From an uncultured Flavobacteriaceae bacterium (GTDB taxonomy: Bacteria > Bacteroidota > Bacteroidia > Flavobacteriales > Flavobacteriaceae): 64,000 nucleotides of DNA. The notes beneath the pieces were generated by a model, which had not been told where the DNA came from, ran no database searches, and worked only from the letters and a program-made list of their open reading frames with translations. Position 1 is the stretch's first letter. The number at the start of each line of letters is the position of its first letter. This document shows, piece after piece, positions 35,475 to 44,391 of this stretch. The DNA lies in NCBI GenBank assembly GCA_913065125.1, contig CAJYAG010000001.1, forward strand, positions 124,001 through 188,000. The letters run 5' to 3'. Both the position numbers and the translations under genes were made by a program.

Positions 35475-35503
35475 GATTCCTGCGAAAGCAGGAATCTTTT
35501 TTT
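35475..35503. terminator. Bidirectional intrinsic terminator
   Basis: GATTCCTGC and GCAGGAATC form a 9-bp stem around a GAAA tetraloop and run into seven T. It lies between convergent rny and xerD. The stem sequence is the same core as in the repeat at 13171-13188. Confidence 0.85.
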
Positions 35504-35512
35504 AAAGCAATT

Positions 35513-36409
35513 CTAATTTCTTGGATGAAACTTTTCTACCACATTTTTCAAATAGGATTTATCCAAATGCACATAAATTTCTGTAGTAGTGATACTTTCG
35601 TGTCCCAGCATTTGTTGTATCGCTCTTAAATCTGCTCCGCCTTCTAATAAATGCGTAGCAAAAGAATGACGTAAGGTGTGTGGACCAATTTTTTTATTCA
35701 AATTGATTTCTATTGCCAAATTTTTAATAATCATAAAAATCATTTGACGTGTTAACCCTTTTCCTCTTCGGTTTAAAAAGAGTGTATCTTCAAATCCTTT
35801 TTGAGGAGAAATATGACTTCTAATGTCTTTTATGTAAAAAAGAATATATTTCTGAGTGTTGTAGTTTATGGGCGTATAACGCTCTTTATTTCCTTTTCCG
35901 AGTATTTTTACAAAACCTTCTTCAAAAAATAAATCAGAAATTTTTAGAGAAATTACTTCGCTTACTCTTAGTCCGCAGCTATAAATGGTTTCTAAAATAG
36001 TTCTGTTGCGCTCTCCTTGCGGATGACTTAAATCAATGGCATTGATCAACTCATTTATTTCACTTACAGATAAAGTATCTGGTAATTTTCTTCCGATTTT
36101 TGGAGTTTCAATCAAATCAGTAGGATTGTCTGAACGATAATCTTCAAAAATTAAATAATCAAAAAAGTTTCGAAGTCCAGAAATCACTCTAGATTGTGTT
36201 GTGGGTTTTACTTTTTTAGCAATTTCATAAATAAAACGCTGAATAAAAACGATATCAATTTTAATTGGAGAAACTATAATTTCGTTTTCTTCTAAGAAAT
36301 ACATTAATTTTTGAATATCACGCGTATAACTATCAATCGTGTTTTTAGAAAGTCCTCTTTCTATCTTTAAAAACAATTGGTAATCTTTAAGTGCGTTTTG
36401 CCATTTCAT
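35513..36409 (-). CDS. xerD: Tyrosine recombinase XerD-type
   Basis: This 298-residue site-specific recombinase has an N-terminal SAM-like core-binding domain (about 1-85, starting NALKDYQLFLKIERGLSKNT). Its catalytic domain carries Arg in CGLRVSEVISL, Lys in LGKGNKERYTP, HTLRHSFATHLLEGG, LGHESITTTEIY and the nucleophile Tyr at the end of that motif. Length and the terminal YLKNVVEKFHPRN match chromosomal XerD, which resolves dimers at dif. There is no sign of a nearby mobile element. Confidence 0.93.
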   Translation of the reverse strand: MKWQNALKDYQLFLKIERGLSKNTIDSYTRDIQKLMYFLEENEIIVSPIKIDIVFIQRFIYEIAKKVKPTTQSRVISGLRNFFDYLIFEDYRSDNPTDLIETPKIGRKLPDTLSVSEINELINAIDLSHPQGERNRTILETIYSCGLRVSEVISLKISDLFFEEGFVKILGKGNKERYTPINYNTQKYILFYIKDIRSHISPQKGFEDTLFLNRRGKGLTRQMIFMIIKNLAIEINLNKKIGPHTLRHSFATHLLEGGADLRAIQQMLGHESITTTEIYVHLDKSYLKNVVEKFHPRN

Positions 36410-36451
36410 TAGCTAAAAATAAAGTTTATATTTACAACTTTAAAACAATTT

Positions 36452-36865
36452 ATGAAACTAATCATTATAAACGGACCAAACTTAAATTTATTAGGAAAAA
36501 GAGAGCCAGAAATTTATGGTTCAGAAACCTTTGATGCTATTTTTAAAAAGCTACAAAGTGAATTCCCGGAAGTAGAAATGTCTTATTTTCAATCAAATAT
36601 TGAAGGCGAATTGATTGATAAATTACACGAAGTTGGTTTTGATTATGATGGAATTATCTTAAATGCTGCTGCTTATACGCATACTTCTGTCGGAATTGGA
36701 GACGCAGTAAAAGGCATTGAAACTCCAGTTGTAGAAGTGCATATTTCTAACGTACACGCAAGAGAAGAGTATAGACATGTTAGTTATATAGCTGCAAATG
36801 CAAAAGGGGTAATTTCTGGATTTGGAATTAAAAGTTACGAATTGGCAATTCAGAGTTTTTTATAA
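36452..36865 (+). CDS. aroQ: Type II 3-dehydroquinate dehydratase
   Basis: This 137-residue shikimate-pathway enzyme converts 3-dehydroquinate to 3-dehydroshikimate. It begins IINGPNLNLLGKREPEIYG, with the catalytic Tyr at the end of that run. NAAAYTHTSVGIGDA and EVHISNVHAREEYRHVS follow, holding the catalytic His. Length matches the dodecameric type II family. It is divergent from xerD and its 3' end overlaps the GNAT gene by six bases on the other strand. Confidence 0.96.
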   Translation: MKLIIINGPNLNLLGKREPEIYGSETFDAIFKKLQSEFPEVEMSYFQSNIEGELIDKLHEVGFDYDGIILNAAAYTHTSVGIGDAVKGIETPVVEVHISNVHAREEYRHVSYIAANAKGVISGFGIKSYELAIQSFL

Positions 36866-37321
36866 TTCTAATTTCATTTTAATATTTGCTCTTTCGTAAT
36901 ACACGTCTTTTTCTAACGCTATTTCTTTAAATCCGACTTTTTTATATAAAGTAATTGCTGGTTCAAGAATTCTATTAGAATACAACATCAAATTTCTCCA
37001 ACCTTGTTGTTTAGAAAAATGGATACAATAATCAATGAGTTGTTGCCCAATTTTTTGTCCGTGATATTTTGGTAGAACCGCCATTTTACTTAATTCAAAG
37101 CACTCTTTTTCGTTGATCAAAGCTACGGTGCCCACAATTTCATTTTTGTAAGTTGCAAAAAAAACAAAACCACCTTTATCAATGATATGCGTTTTTGGGT
37201 TGCTTAAAACCTTTTCATCATAAGGTTCTACATAAAAGTATTTTTGCAGCCATTCTACATTTAAATCATAAAAATTCTTTGCAAATTTTTCTTCAAAAGG
37301 AATGATTGAAATTTTTATCAT
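36860..37321 (-). CDS. GNAT-family N-acetyltransferase
   Basis: This 153-residue acetyl-CoA-dependent transferase has the strand ELSKMAVLPKYHGQKIGQQLIDYC with the acetyl-CoA pyrophosphate loop (HGQKIGQQL, about residues 88-96). A C-terminal NRILEPAITLYKKVGFKE completes the fold. The acceptor substrate cannot be told. It lies four bases downstream of the fused formiminotransferase gene's stop and so is probably its operon partner. Confidence 0.9.
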   Translation of the reverse strand: MIKISIIPFEEKFAKNFYDLNVEWLQKYFYVEPYDEKVLSNPKTHIIDKGGFVFFATYKNEIVGTVALINEKECFELSKMAVLPKYHGQKIGQQLIDYCIHFSKQQGWRNLMLYSNRILEPAITLYKKVGFKEIALEKDVYYERANIKMKLEL

Positions 37322-37324
37322 GTA

Positions 37325-39019
37325 TTAAATTTTTGCATCTATAAGTGCCATCATCTCTTGCTCTAAAGCAATCGTTTTTTTATAAATATCTTTTGCGTCA
37401 GAAAGAATTTTATCAGCAAATACTCTGTCTTTAATATCTTTTGCATTGATACGAACATTAAAATATGCGCCAATTACAGCGGTTCTTGCACACAATGCGC
37501 CAACGCCAGCGTCAGAAAGCGAATTTTGCAATCCTTTTTTTGCCATTTCTAACATTACTTCCATAGAATTGTATGCGGTTTTCATTACTTTAAACGGAAT
37601 TTCAGTAGCATATTTTGTAGCATTTTCCACTGCTTTTTTTCTAATGGTTATTTCTTCTTCTGTTGATTTTGGCAATCTAAATCCGTCGATAATTTTATTA
37701 AAAGCATTGGTGTCTTCATCTACTAAGAACAACAAGTCATTTTTATATTTCTGACCTTTTTCTGCCCAATTAGAAAAGTATTCCCATTGATCGTCCCAGC
37801 CAGGTTTGTGAGCAGATAAATTTGCAACCATGGTTCCGAGAGAAACGCCTAAAGTTCCAACATAAGCGGCAATACTTCCGCCGCCTGGCGCCATAGATTC
37901 TGAAGCTGTTTCTTCAGCAAAATCTTTCACCGTAAAGTCGATTAGTTTTTTATCAGCACCGGTATTCATTACATATTCTATAATTCTTTCTTGCGGATTG
38001 AAAGGTTTTAAATCGTCTAATCCAAGGGATTTTATAGCAATTTTTATCTTTTCACTTTCGCTAATTCCCAAAGAGCGTTCTTGTTTTTTTAAGAAATAAT
38101 CCGCGGCATCGAGCATTGCTTGTAACGGAACCAAACCAACCAATTCTGATCCGGTAACTCTTAATCCACGTTTTGTTGCCGATAAAACAGTTTCTTCAAA
38201 AGCTTCGTGCATCGATGTAATGCTGATGTTTGTTAAGTTGTAAGATATTTGCGCAATTCCGTATTCATCAATAAACCAACCGATTCCTTTTACCGCTTTT
38301 AATTTTCCAGGAACTCGTGTTGGTTCGCCATTTTTATCCAAAACTTTTTTTCCTGTAATAGGATTTCCTTCACGCAAAACTCTTCCGGCTTCTCTCACAT
38401 CAAAAGCAATTGCATTTGCACGTCGCGTAGAAGTAGAGTTTAAATTTATGTTATAAGCGATTAAAAAATCACGTGCAGAAATTGCTGTAACTCCAGAAGT
38501 AATAACTTGTTGATTGTATGTTGATGGGCCAAAATCTGGTTTCCATTTTGTAGTATTTAATTTTTCTTTTAATCCTTCGTATTCTCCAGAACGAATTGTT
38601 GCTAAATTTTTTCTCTCATCTGAAGTTGCAGCATTTTCATAGAAATATCCAGAAATCCCTAATTCATCTCCAATACGTTTTCCCAATTGATGTGCAAACT
38701 CAGCAGTTTCTTCCATAGAAATATTTGCAATCGGAACTAACGGACAAACATCTGTTGCTCCAAATCTTGGATGTTCGCCAGAATGGTTGCTCATATCGAT
38801 TAATTCTGACGCTTTTTTAATCAATCTAAAAGCAGCTTCAATTACATTTTTAGGCTCTCCAACAAAAGTAATAACCGTTCTGTTTGTTGCTTTTCCTGGA
38901 TCAATATCAAGCAATTTAACTCCTTCAACTTCTTTGACAACGTTTGCAATGGTGTGTATTTTGTTTAAATCACGTCCTTCACTAATATTAGGAACACATT
39001 CTATAAGTTGTTTGTTCAT
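37325..39019 (-). CDS. Formiminotransferase-cyclodeaminase (bifunctional)
   Basis: This 564-residue enzyme fuses a glutamate formimidoyltransferase (about 1-300, with VPNISEGRDLNKI and catalytic H79/H83 in NHSGEHPRFGATDVCP) to a cyclodeaminase domain (about 360-560, with SMAPGGGSIAAYVG). It transfers the formimino group from formimino-glutamate, a histidine breakdown product, to tetrahydrofolate and releases ammonia to give 5,10-methenyl-THF. Other histidine-degradation genes are not in the window. A short duplicated leader sits before the start. Confidence 0.95.
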   Translation of the reverse strand: MNKQLIECVPNISEGRDLNKIHTIANVVKEVEGVKLLDIDPGKATNRTVITFVGEPKNVIEAAFRLIKKASELIDMSNHSGEHPRFGATDVCPLVPIANISMEETAEFAHQLGKRIGDELGISGYFYENAATSDERKNLATIRSGEYEGLKEKLNTTKWKPDFGPSTYNQQVITSGVTAISARDFLIAYNINLNSTSTRRANAIAFDVREAGRVLREGNPITGKKVLDKNGEPTRVPGKLKAVKGIGWFIDEYGIAQISYNLTNISITSMHEAFEETVLSATKRGLRVTGSELVGLVPLQAMLDAADYFLKKQERSLGISESEKIKIAIKSLGLDDLKPFNPQERIIEYVMNTGADKKLIDFTVKDFAEETASESMAPGGGSIAAYVGTLGVSLGTMVANLSAHKPGWDDQWEYFSNWAEKGQKYKNDLLFLVDEDTNAFNKIIDGFRLPKSTEEEITIRKKAVENATKYATEIPFKVMKTAYNSMEVMLEMAKKGLQNSLSDAGVGALCARTAVIGAYFNVRINAKDIKDRVFADKILSDAKDIYKKTIALEQEMMALIDAKI

Positions 39020-39042
39020 TTTTTAGATTTGTTTGTTCATTT
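39008..39042. repeat. 14-base direct duplication at the FTCD start
   Basis: TTGTTTGTTCATTT (plus strand) occurs at 39008-39021 and 39029-39042, a period of 21. The right copy carries a second ATG (39040) that is in frame with the gene but meets a stop after five codons (MNKQI). Confidence 0.8.
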
Positions 39043-39050
39043 CAAAAGTA
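39043..39050 (-). promoter_or_regulatory. Candidate -7 element of FTCD gene
   Basis: Reads TACTTTTG on the minus strand, a full TAnnTTTG match 24 bases before the ATG at 39019. A clear -33 is missing. Confidence 0.4.
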
Positions 39051-39104
39051 AAGATATATCAATTTATATTAGTTAAGAATTGATAAAACTTCGCAAGAAT
39101 TAAT

Positions 39105-39112
39105 TATATTTG
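39105..39112 (+). promoter_or_regulatory. -7 element of the polysaccharide-locus promoter
   Basis: TATATTTG fully matches TAnnTTTG. ATTG at 39079-39082 is a weak -33 with 22-base spacing. The -7 covers the first codon (TTG, 39110) of the longest open frame, so translation more likely begins at the ATG at 39134. Confidence 0.55.
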
Positions 39113-39133
39113 TTTGATCCCTATATTTTAAGA

Positions 39134-39997
39134 ATGAAGAATGAAAAGTGGCTTTTTGAAATTTCCCCAAAACAAAGTTTGTTTGATTTAAACCTAAAAG
39201 AACTTTGGAGATATAGAGATTTATTAATGCTCTTTGTAAAAAGAGATATTATTACCTTATATAAACAAACTGTTTTAGGGCCTTTGTGGTATATCATTCA
39301 GCCTTTGTTTACTTCGGTTATCTTTACGTTGGTTTTTAATAATATTGGTAATATTTCTACTAATGGTATTCCGGCTTTTTTATTCAATTTAGGAGGAATT
39401 ACTGCGTGGAATTATTTTAAAGATTGTTTGATAGACACCTCAGACACTTTTAAAAAGAATGAACAAATTTTCGGAAAAGTATACTTTCCGAGAGTAATTA
39501 TGCCTATGTCTATTATTGTTTCAAATTTATTAAAATTTGCAATTCAATTATTTATTTTCATTGTTTTTTATTTTTACTTTATAGCTATCAATGCAATAGA
39601 CTTTAGCTTTTCGCTAGATTTATTGTATTTACCTTTCTTGTTTGTTTCAATGGGAGTTTTAGGTTTAGGTTTGGGGATGATAATCTCTTCAATGGTGACA
39701 AAATATAGAGATTTAACTTTTTTGGTTTCATTTGGAGTACAGTTGTTAATGTATTTGTCTGCAGTAGTTTATCCTGTGGAATTGATTAAAGCTAAAGTGC
39801 CAAAATATTCTTGGTTGGTAGAATACAATCCTATGACAATTGTTATCGAGAATTTTAGAAAAATTGTTTTTCCTACTATAGAAACAAGGGTTTTACCATT
39901 AGATATTTTTTATATGTTATTGATTTCGTTTGTGGTCTTTACTTTAGGGTTACTTATTTTTAACAAAACAGAAAAAAGTTTTATTGATACAATTTAG
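39134..39997 (+). CDS. Polysaccharide ABC exporter permease (Wzm-like)
   Basis: This 287-residue ABC-2 type membrane subunit has about six hydrophobic segments. The N-terminal LWRYRDLLMLFVKRDIITLY and KQTVLGPLWYIIQPLFTSVI match the lipopolysaccharide/teichoic-acid exporter permeases (Wzm, TagG). The start chosen is the ATG at 39134; the TTG at 39110 lies in the promoter. Together with the ATPase two bases later it would move an undecaprenyl-linked polysaccharide across the inner membrane. It is the first gene of the locus. Confidence 0.93.
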   Translation: MKNEKWLFEISPKQSLFDLNLKELWRYRDLLMLFVKRDIITLYKQTVLGPLWYIIQPLFTSVIFTLVFNNIGNISTNGIPAFLFNLGGITAWNYFKDCLIDTSDTFKKNEQIFGKVYFPRVIMPMSIIVSNLLKFAIQLFIFIVFYFYFIAINAIDFSFSLDLLYLPFLFVSMGVLGLGLGMIISSMVTKYRDLTFLVSFGVQLLMYLSAVVYPVELIKAKVPKYSWLVEYNPMTIVIENFRKIVFPTIETRVLPLDIFYMLLISFVVFTLGLLIFNKTEKSFIDTI

Positions 39998-39998
39998 A

Positions 39999-41273
39999 AT
40001 GAAAGACGAAGTGATTTTAAAGGTAGAAAACATATCGAAACATTATCGATTGGGCACCATTGGTACTGGAACCATAAGTCACGATTTAAATCGATTTTTT
40101 GCCAGAATTAGGGGAAAAGAAGACCCGTATTTAAAAATTGGTGAAACAAATGACCGTTCTAAAAAAGGAAAAACAGAATATGTTTGGGCTATAAAGGATG
40201 TTAATTTTGAATTAAAACGAGGAGAAGTTTTAGGGATTATTGGTAAAAATGGAGCAGGGAAATCTACTTTATTAAAAATTTTATCAAAAGTTACCAGTCC
40301 AACTACAGGCTCAATTAAATCAAAAGGAAGAATTGCTTCTTTGTTGGAAGTTGGAACAGGTTTTCATCCAGAAATGACAGGAAAAGAAAACATCTTTTTA
40401 AATGGTGCTATTTTGGGAATGACCAAAAAAGAAATTGAATTAAAACTTGATGAAATTGTTGCTTTTTCTGGATGTGAAAGATATATTGATACGCCTGTAA
40501 AACGGTATTCAAGTGGAATGAAAGTCAGATTAGCATTTGCAGTTGCCGCTTTTTTAGAACCAGATATTTTAGTGGTTGATGAAGTATTAGCTGTTGGTGA
40601 TGCAGAATTTCAAAAAAAAGCCATTGGTAAAATGCAAGACATTTCGAATACCGATGGACGAACAGTTTTGTTTGTGAGTCATGATATGGCAGCTGTTAAA
40701 AGTTTATGTAATAGAGGCGTGTTATTAGAAAACGGAAAAGTAAAATATATAGGTTTAGTTTTAGATACTATAAATGAATATTTGAGGGGGAATTTGAATG
40801 TAAAAAGTAAAGGAGGAGAAGTCAATTTCAATTTTGTTAAAGATAGAACATTATCTTATATAAAATTGTTTAATAATGAAGACAAGAATACTAATTTTAT
40901 TTTTATGGGAGAGAACCTTAAACTTAAAATAGGAGTATTTAATGAAAATGATTCTAAAGATATAGCATTAAGTATCTTAATTATTTCTAGTAGAGGAGAG
41001 AAAGTTGCAGCAATTAGATCTAAAGAATCTGAAGGGCGCTCTTTTAGTTCTTTTAAAAACTTTGAAATAAATGTTTTATTAAAATCTTTAAATTTAATGC
41101 CTGGAGATTATTTTTTAACTATTGCGTTAGCATTAGAAGGTAAAATGGTTGATTTAAAAGAAGAGGTAATTTGTTTCACTGTACACCCAAAAAACGTTAA
41201 CAAAACTAGTAAAATACCAAAAGGTAACTTTATAAATTATTTTTCTTCAGAATGGGAATTAAAAAATATATAA
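39999..41273 (+). CDS. Polysaccharide ABC exporter ATPase with C-terminal extension (Wzt-like)
   Basis: This 424-residue protein has an ABC domain (Walker A GIIGKNGAGKSTLLK, signature YSSGMKVRLAFA, Walker B PDILVVDEVLAVGD). A C-terminal domain of about 140 residues from residue 280 resembles the Wzt carbohydrate-binding domain, which in some O-antigen systems recognises the capped chain end. The first possible ATG (39984) overlaps the permease, while 39999 leaves one base after its stop. The extension argues for export of a finished, modified chain. Confidence 0.92.
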   Translation: MKDEVILKVENISKHYRLGTIGTGTISHDLNRFFARIRGKEDPYLKIGETNDRSKKGKTEYVWAIKDVNFELKRGEVLGIIGKNGAGKSTLLKILSKVTSPTTGSIKSKGRIASLLEVGTGFHPEMTGKENIFLNGAILGMTKKEIELKLDEIVAFSGCERYIDTPVKRYSSGMKVRLAFAVAAFLEPDILVVDEVLAVGDAEFQKKAIGKMQDISNTDGRTVLFVSHDMAAVKSLCNRGVLLENGKVKYIGLVLDTINEYLRGNLNVKSKGGEVNFNFVKDRTLSYIKLFNNEDKNTNFIFMGENLKLKIGVFNENDSKDIALSILIISSRGEKVAAIRSKESEGRSFSSFKNFEINVLLKSLNLMPGDYFLTIALALEGKMVDLKEEVICFTVHPKNVNKTSKIPKGNFINYFSSEWELKNI

Positions 41274-41830
41274 AAAAAACTTACTTATCTTTATTCGGTA
41301 GAAAAAAAGAGAGCGGTCCTTTTTTAATTAAAGAAGGTCCAAATCTTAAATGCGGAAGAAACTCATATCATAATGGCAATTTTATTATAAAAGGAAAAAA
41401 TGAAATAACCATAATTGGTAGTTTTTGTGCTTTTGGTCAAGATATAAAAATAATAACATCTAATCATAACTATAATTACTTAAGTATACAATATAGTTTA
41501 TATAATACTTTGTTTAATAAAAAACCGTTTTCGAATAAAAATAATTCTATATCCGTTAAATTAGGTAGTGATATTTGGATCGGAGATAATGTTATAATTT
41601 TACCCAATGTTGAAATAGGGTCTGGTTCTATAATTGCAGCTGGTAGTGTTGTGACAAAATCTTTTGAACCTTATTCTATAATTGGAGGTACTCCTGCAAA
41701 ATTGATAAAATATAGATTTGATAGTAAAACAAGAAAAGAATTGTTAGAATTAGGTTGGTGGGATTGGTCTGATGAGAAAATAAAAGATAACAAAGAACTT
41801 TTTTTTAAAAATTTTAATGAGAATGATTAA
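41252..41830 (+). CDS. Hexapeptide-repeat acyltransferase
   Basis: This 192-residue left-handed beta-helix enzyme of the WbbJ/xenobiotic acyltransferase group carries isoleucine-patch repeats (IGSFCAFGQDIKIITSNHN, VKLGSDIWIGDNVIILPNVE, IGSGSIIAAGSVVTK) and the terminal GGTPAKLIKYRF. Such enzymes O- or N-acetylate sugars using acetyl-CoA. It overlaps the Wzt gene by 22 bases and the next gene by 14. It is one of three acyltransferases in the locus. Which sugar it modifies cannot be told. Confidence 0.9.
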   Translation: MGIKKYIKKTYLSLFGRKKESGPFLIKEGPNLKCGRNSYHNGNFIIKGKNEITIIGSFCAFGQDIKIITSNHNYNYLSIQYSLYNTLFNKKPFSNKNNSISVKLGSDIWIGDNVIILPNVEIGSGSIIAAGSVVTKSFEPYSIIGGTPAKLIKYRFDSKTRKELLELGWWDWSDEKIKDNKELFFKNFNEND

Positions 41831-42662
41831 GTTTTTATACTATTGGAAATCGAACTCTTCAAAACAAAATTTTGGTGATTTATTATCTAAATATATTGTA
41901 GAGAAGATATCTAATAAAATAGTTATCCATGTAGATCCTACAAATAGATGGGTTCGAAATTTAGGTATTAAACATTATTTAGCAATTGGTAGTATTATAA
42001 ATAAAGCTACAAAAAAAAGTATAGTTTGGGGTAGTGGTATAATAAAAAAAGACCAAAACATAAGAGAAAGTAATTTTGTTGCTGTAAGAGGGCCAAAAAC
42101 AAGTAAAAGAATTACAGAACTTGGATATAAAACAACAACTATTTATGGAGATCCAGGCTTGTTAAGCAACTTGTTTTACAAAAAGGATATTCAAAAAAAA
42201 TATAAATATGGTATTATACCACATTATGTAGATTATCAAGAAATAAACAAAATACATTCTAAAGATAAATCTATTTTAGTGATAGATTTAATGTGTAATA
42301 ATGTTGAAGATATTTTTGAAAAGGTTAAAAGTTGTGAGTTTATCTTTTCTACGTCTCTCCATGGTGTTATTATAGCTCATTGTTTTTATATACCAGCATT
42401 ATGGATTAAATTTAGTAATAGATTATCTGGTGACAATATAAAATTTTATGATTATTTTGAATCTGTAGGTTTGGAATATCCTATTGTTGAATTTAGTTCA
42501 AGTACCTATGAAATTGAAGATTTAATAAATGTAATGAATAAAAATAATGCAATTTCAATACCCAAAAAAGGTGTTATAAACAAATTACAAAAAAACCTTA
42601 TTATAGCATGTCCTTTTATAAAAGAGAAAAGAAAAACGAAATTATTACTACTTATTAATTAG
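41817..42662 (+). CDS. Polysaccharide pyruvyltransferase family protein
   Basis: This 281-residue protein has the family pattern: NFGDLLSKYIVEKI near the start, AIGSIIN and VWGSGI, VRGPKTSKRITELGYK, YGDPGLL and a late STSLHGVIIAHCF. Family members such as CsaB and WcaK transfer pyruvate from phosphoenolpyruvate to sugars as ketals. The coding sequence is extremely AT-rich. It overlaps the preceding acyltransferase by 14 bases. Confidence 0.85.
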   Translation: MRMIKFLYYWKSNSSKQNFGDLLSKYIVEKISNKIVIHVDPTNRWVRNLGIKHYLAIGSIINKATKKSIVWGSGIIKKDQNIRESNFVAVRGPKTSKRITELGYKTTTIYGDPGLLSNLFYKKDIQKKYKYGIIPHYVDYQEINKIHSKDKSILVIDLMCNNVEDIFEKVKSCEFIFSTSLHGVIIAHCFYIPALWIKFSNRLSGDNIKFYDYFESVGLEYPIVEFSSSTYEIEDLINVMNKNNAISIPKKGVINKLQKNLIIACPFIKEKRKTKLLLLIN

Positions 42663-42713
42663 TAAAAGGTTTATTTATGTTTATTTTAATTAAAATATGG
42701 TAATATAATTTTT

Positions 42714-43688
42714 ATGAGAATTGGAACAAATCCTGAAAAGGATAAAAAAATAAAAATAAATTATAAACAGCATCGAGTTATAATACCGGTTTATATACCA
42801 GATACTGAAGAAAACTATTTTGAAAATTTATTTGATATTTTTAAATTATCTATTAAATCGCTCCTAAATACAATTAATCTTGAAAACACAGCTATTTCAA
42901 TAATAAATAACGATTCTAAAAGTGAAGTTACGGCGTATATTGATTCTTTATTGAGTAAAAAACTAATTGATAAACATATAAAATATAAAGAAAATTACGG
43001 AAAAGTATTTACTATATTATCTGAAGCTAGAGCTTCTTATGAAGATTTTATAACTATTTCAGATGCAGATGTTTTTTATTTTAATTATTGGGAGAAAGAA
43101 GTTTTTAGAATTTTTCATGCATTTGATAGAGCTGGTGTTGTATCTTCTGTCCCCGCACCAAATGTAGCTTTTTATAATAATATTTCATTATTTGGTTCTA
43201 TATTAAAAAGCAAACTTAAAATGGAAAACATTGTTGATCCAGAATCATTTACACTTTTTGAACAAGGAACAAATAATTCAAATATATTCAAGAGCAAAAG
43301 ATATGCTTGGAAAAAAAAGCAGTACTATTTAGAAAAAAATAGTGTTAAAGCGTGTGTTGGTAGCGGTCATTTTATTGCTACCTATAAAAATGTTTTTAAA
43401 GAGATTCCATTAATTAGGCCAGTATATGTTTTTAAAAATGGGGATGAATCTAAGTTCTTAGATAGTCAATTTGACGTATTAGGATATTATAGATTATCTA
43501 CAATAAGTTCTTTTGGCTATCATATTGGTAATACTATCCCAAACTGGATTAAAGAATATAAATTTTCTAACTATAAAGATAGTAAAGGGTTTAAGCGTAT
43601 TCCATTAAAAACTTTTACTATCAGTAAACAAATGTATAAAATTAAAAGACTTTATTTTAAGTTTTTAAAAAAGACTAAGTTGATATAA
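42714..43688 (+). CDS. Glycosyltransferase, GT-A (GT2-like)
   Basis: This 324-residue protein has a GT-A-like fold: VIIPVYIPD opening strand, SIINNDSKSEV, KENYGKVFTILSEARAS and the metal-binding DAD in TISDADVFYF near residue 120. It ends in a basic tail. Acceptor and donor are unknown. It lies 51 bases after the previous gene, one of the few real gaps in the locus, with no clear promoter in it. Confidence 0.8.
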   Translation: MRIGTNPEKDKKIKINYKQHRVIIPVYIPDTEENYFENLFDIFKLSIKSLLNTINLENTAISIINNDSKSEVTAYIDSLLSKKLIDKHIKYKENYGKVFTILSEARASYEDFITISDADVFYFNYWEKEVFRIFHAFDRAGVVSSVPAPNVAFYNNISLFGSILKSKLKMENIVDPESFTLFEQGTNNSNIFKSKRYAWKKKQYYLEKNSVKACVGSGHFIATYKNVFKEIPLIRPVYVFKNGDESKFLDSQFDVLGYYRLSTISSFGYHIGNTIPNWIKEYKFSNYKDSKGFKRIPLKTFTISKQMYKIKRLYFKFLKKTKLI

Positions 43689-43740
43689 TACTTATATTAA
43701 TTTTTTTAATCTATGAATAATATCAGATACTAGAAAGAAT

Positions 43741-44391
43741 ATGCTAAAGCTATTTTTATATAAAAAATGGATAAATTATAAACGGAAAAAATTTATAGCT
43801 CTTAAAAAGAAAAAAGGGATATATATTGATTCTTCAGCTTCAGGTTTTATTAATGTAGATTTTAAAGGTAAAAATGGAGTGCCAGAAAATTGTCAATTTT
43901 TTGGTAATGTAAAAATAGGCTATGCCACAACTTTAGGGAAAAACAACTTTTTAGGAGGAAATATAGTTATTGGAAATTATTGCCAAATAGGAGCAGATGT
44001 AGCCATGCACGCAACAAATCACCCGATGACTTTTATGTCTACTTATATCAATAAAAACCTATTTAACGGAGAGTTAAAATCATTAAAAGAAAATAATAAA
44101 ATAGAGATAGGAAATGATGTTTGGGTTGGTCATGGAGTAATTATAGTTGGTGATGTTAAAATAGGAAATGGAGCAATTTTAGCAGCAGGAGCAGTTATAA
44201 CAAAAAATGTTTCTCCTTACACGATAGTTGGTGGAGTTCCAGCTAAAGAAATTAAAAAAAGATTTAATGATAAAATCATACAAGAAATAGAAGAATTAGA
44301 ATGGTGGAATTTAGAAGAAAATGAATTAGAAAAAATAAAACCATTATTTTTTAAAGATTTTAGCAAGATAAAAAGCATTTATGAAAAGTAA
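43741..44391 (+). CDS. Hexapeptide-repeat acyltransferase
   Basis: This 216-residue beta-helix acyltransferase has IGYATTLGKNNFLGGNIVIG, IGADVAMHATNHP, VWVGHGVIIVGDVKIGNGAI and GGVPAKEIKKRF. It resembles CatB/vat-type and O-antigen acetyltransferases. Its end overlaps neuB by 11 bases, so it may modify the nonulosonic acid or its precursor. It is about as AT-rich as its neighbours. Confidence 0.9.
   Translation: MLKLFLYKKWINYKRKKFIALKKKKGIYIDSSASGFINVDFKGKNGVPENCQFFGNVKIGYATTLGKNNFLGGNIVIGNYCQIGADVAMHATNHPMTFMSTYINKNLFNGELKSLKENNKIEIGNDVWVGHGVIIVGDVKIGNGAILAAGAVITKNVSPYTIVGGVPAKEIKKRFNDKIIQEIEELEWWNLEENELEKIKPLFFKDFSKIKSIYEK

Noticed and set aside
35513-36409. Tyrosine recombinase as a mobile-element integrase
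   Set aside because: Length and C-terminal motifs fit chromosomal XerD, and no phage, transposon or att sites flank it.
37325-39019. FTCD as the source of formyl-THF for the formyltransferase in the glycan locus
   Set aside because: It is near but divergent, and is better explained by histidine or folate metabolism; proximity alone is not evidence.
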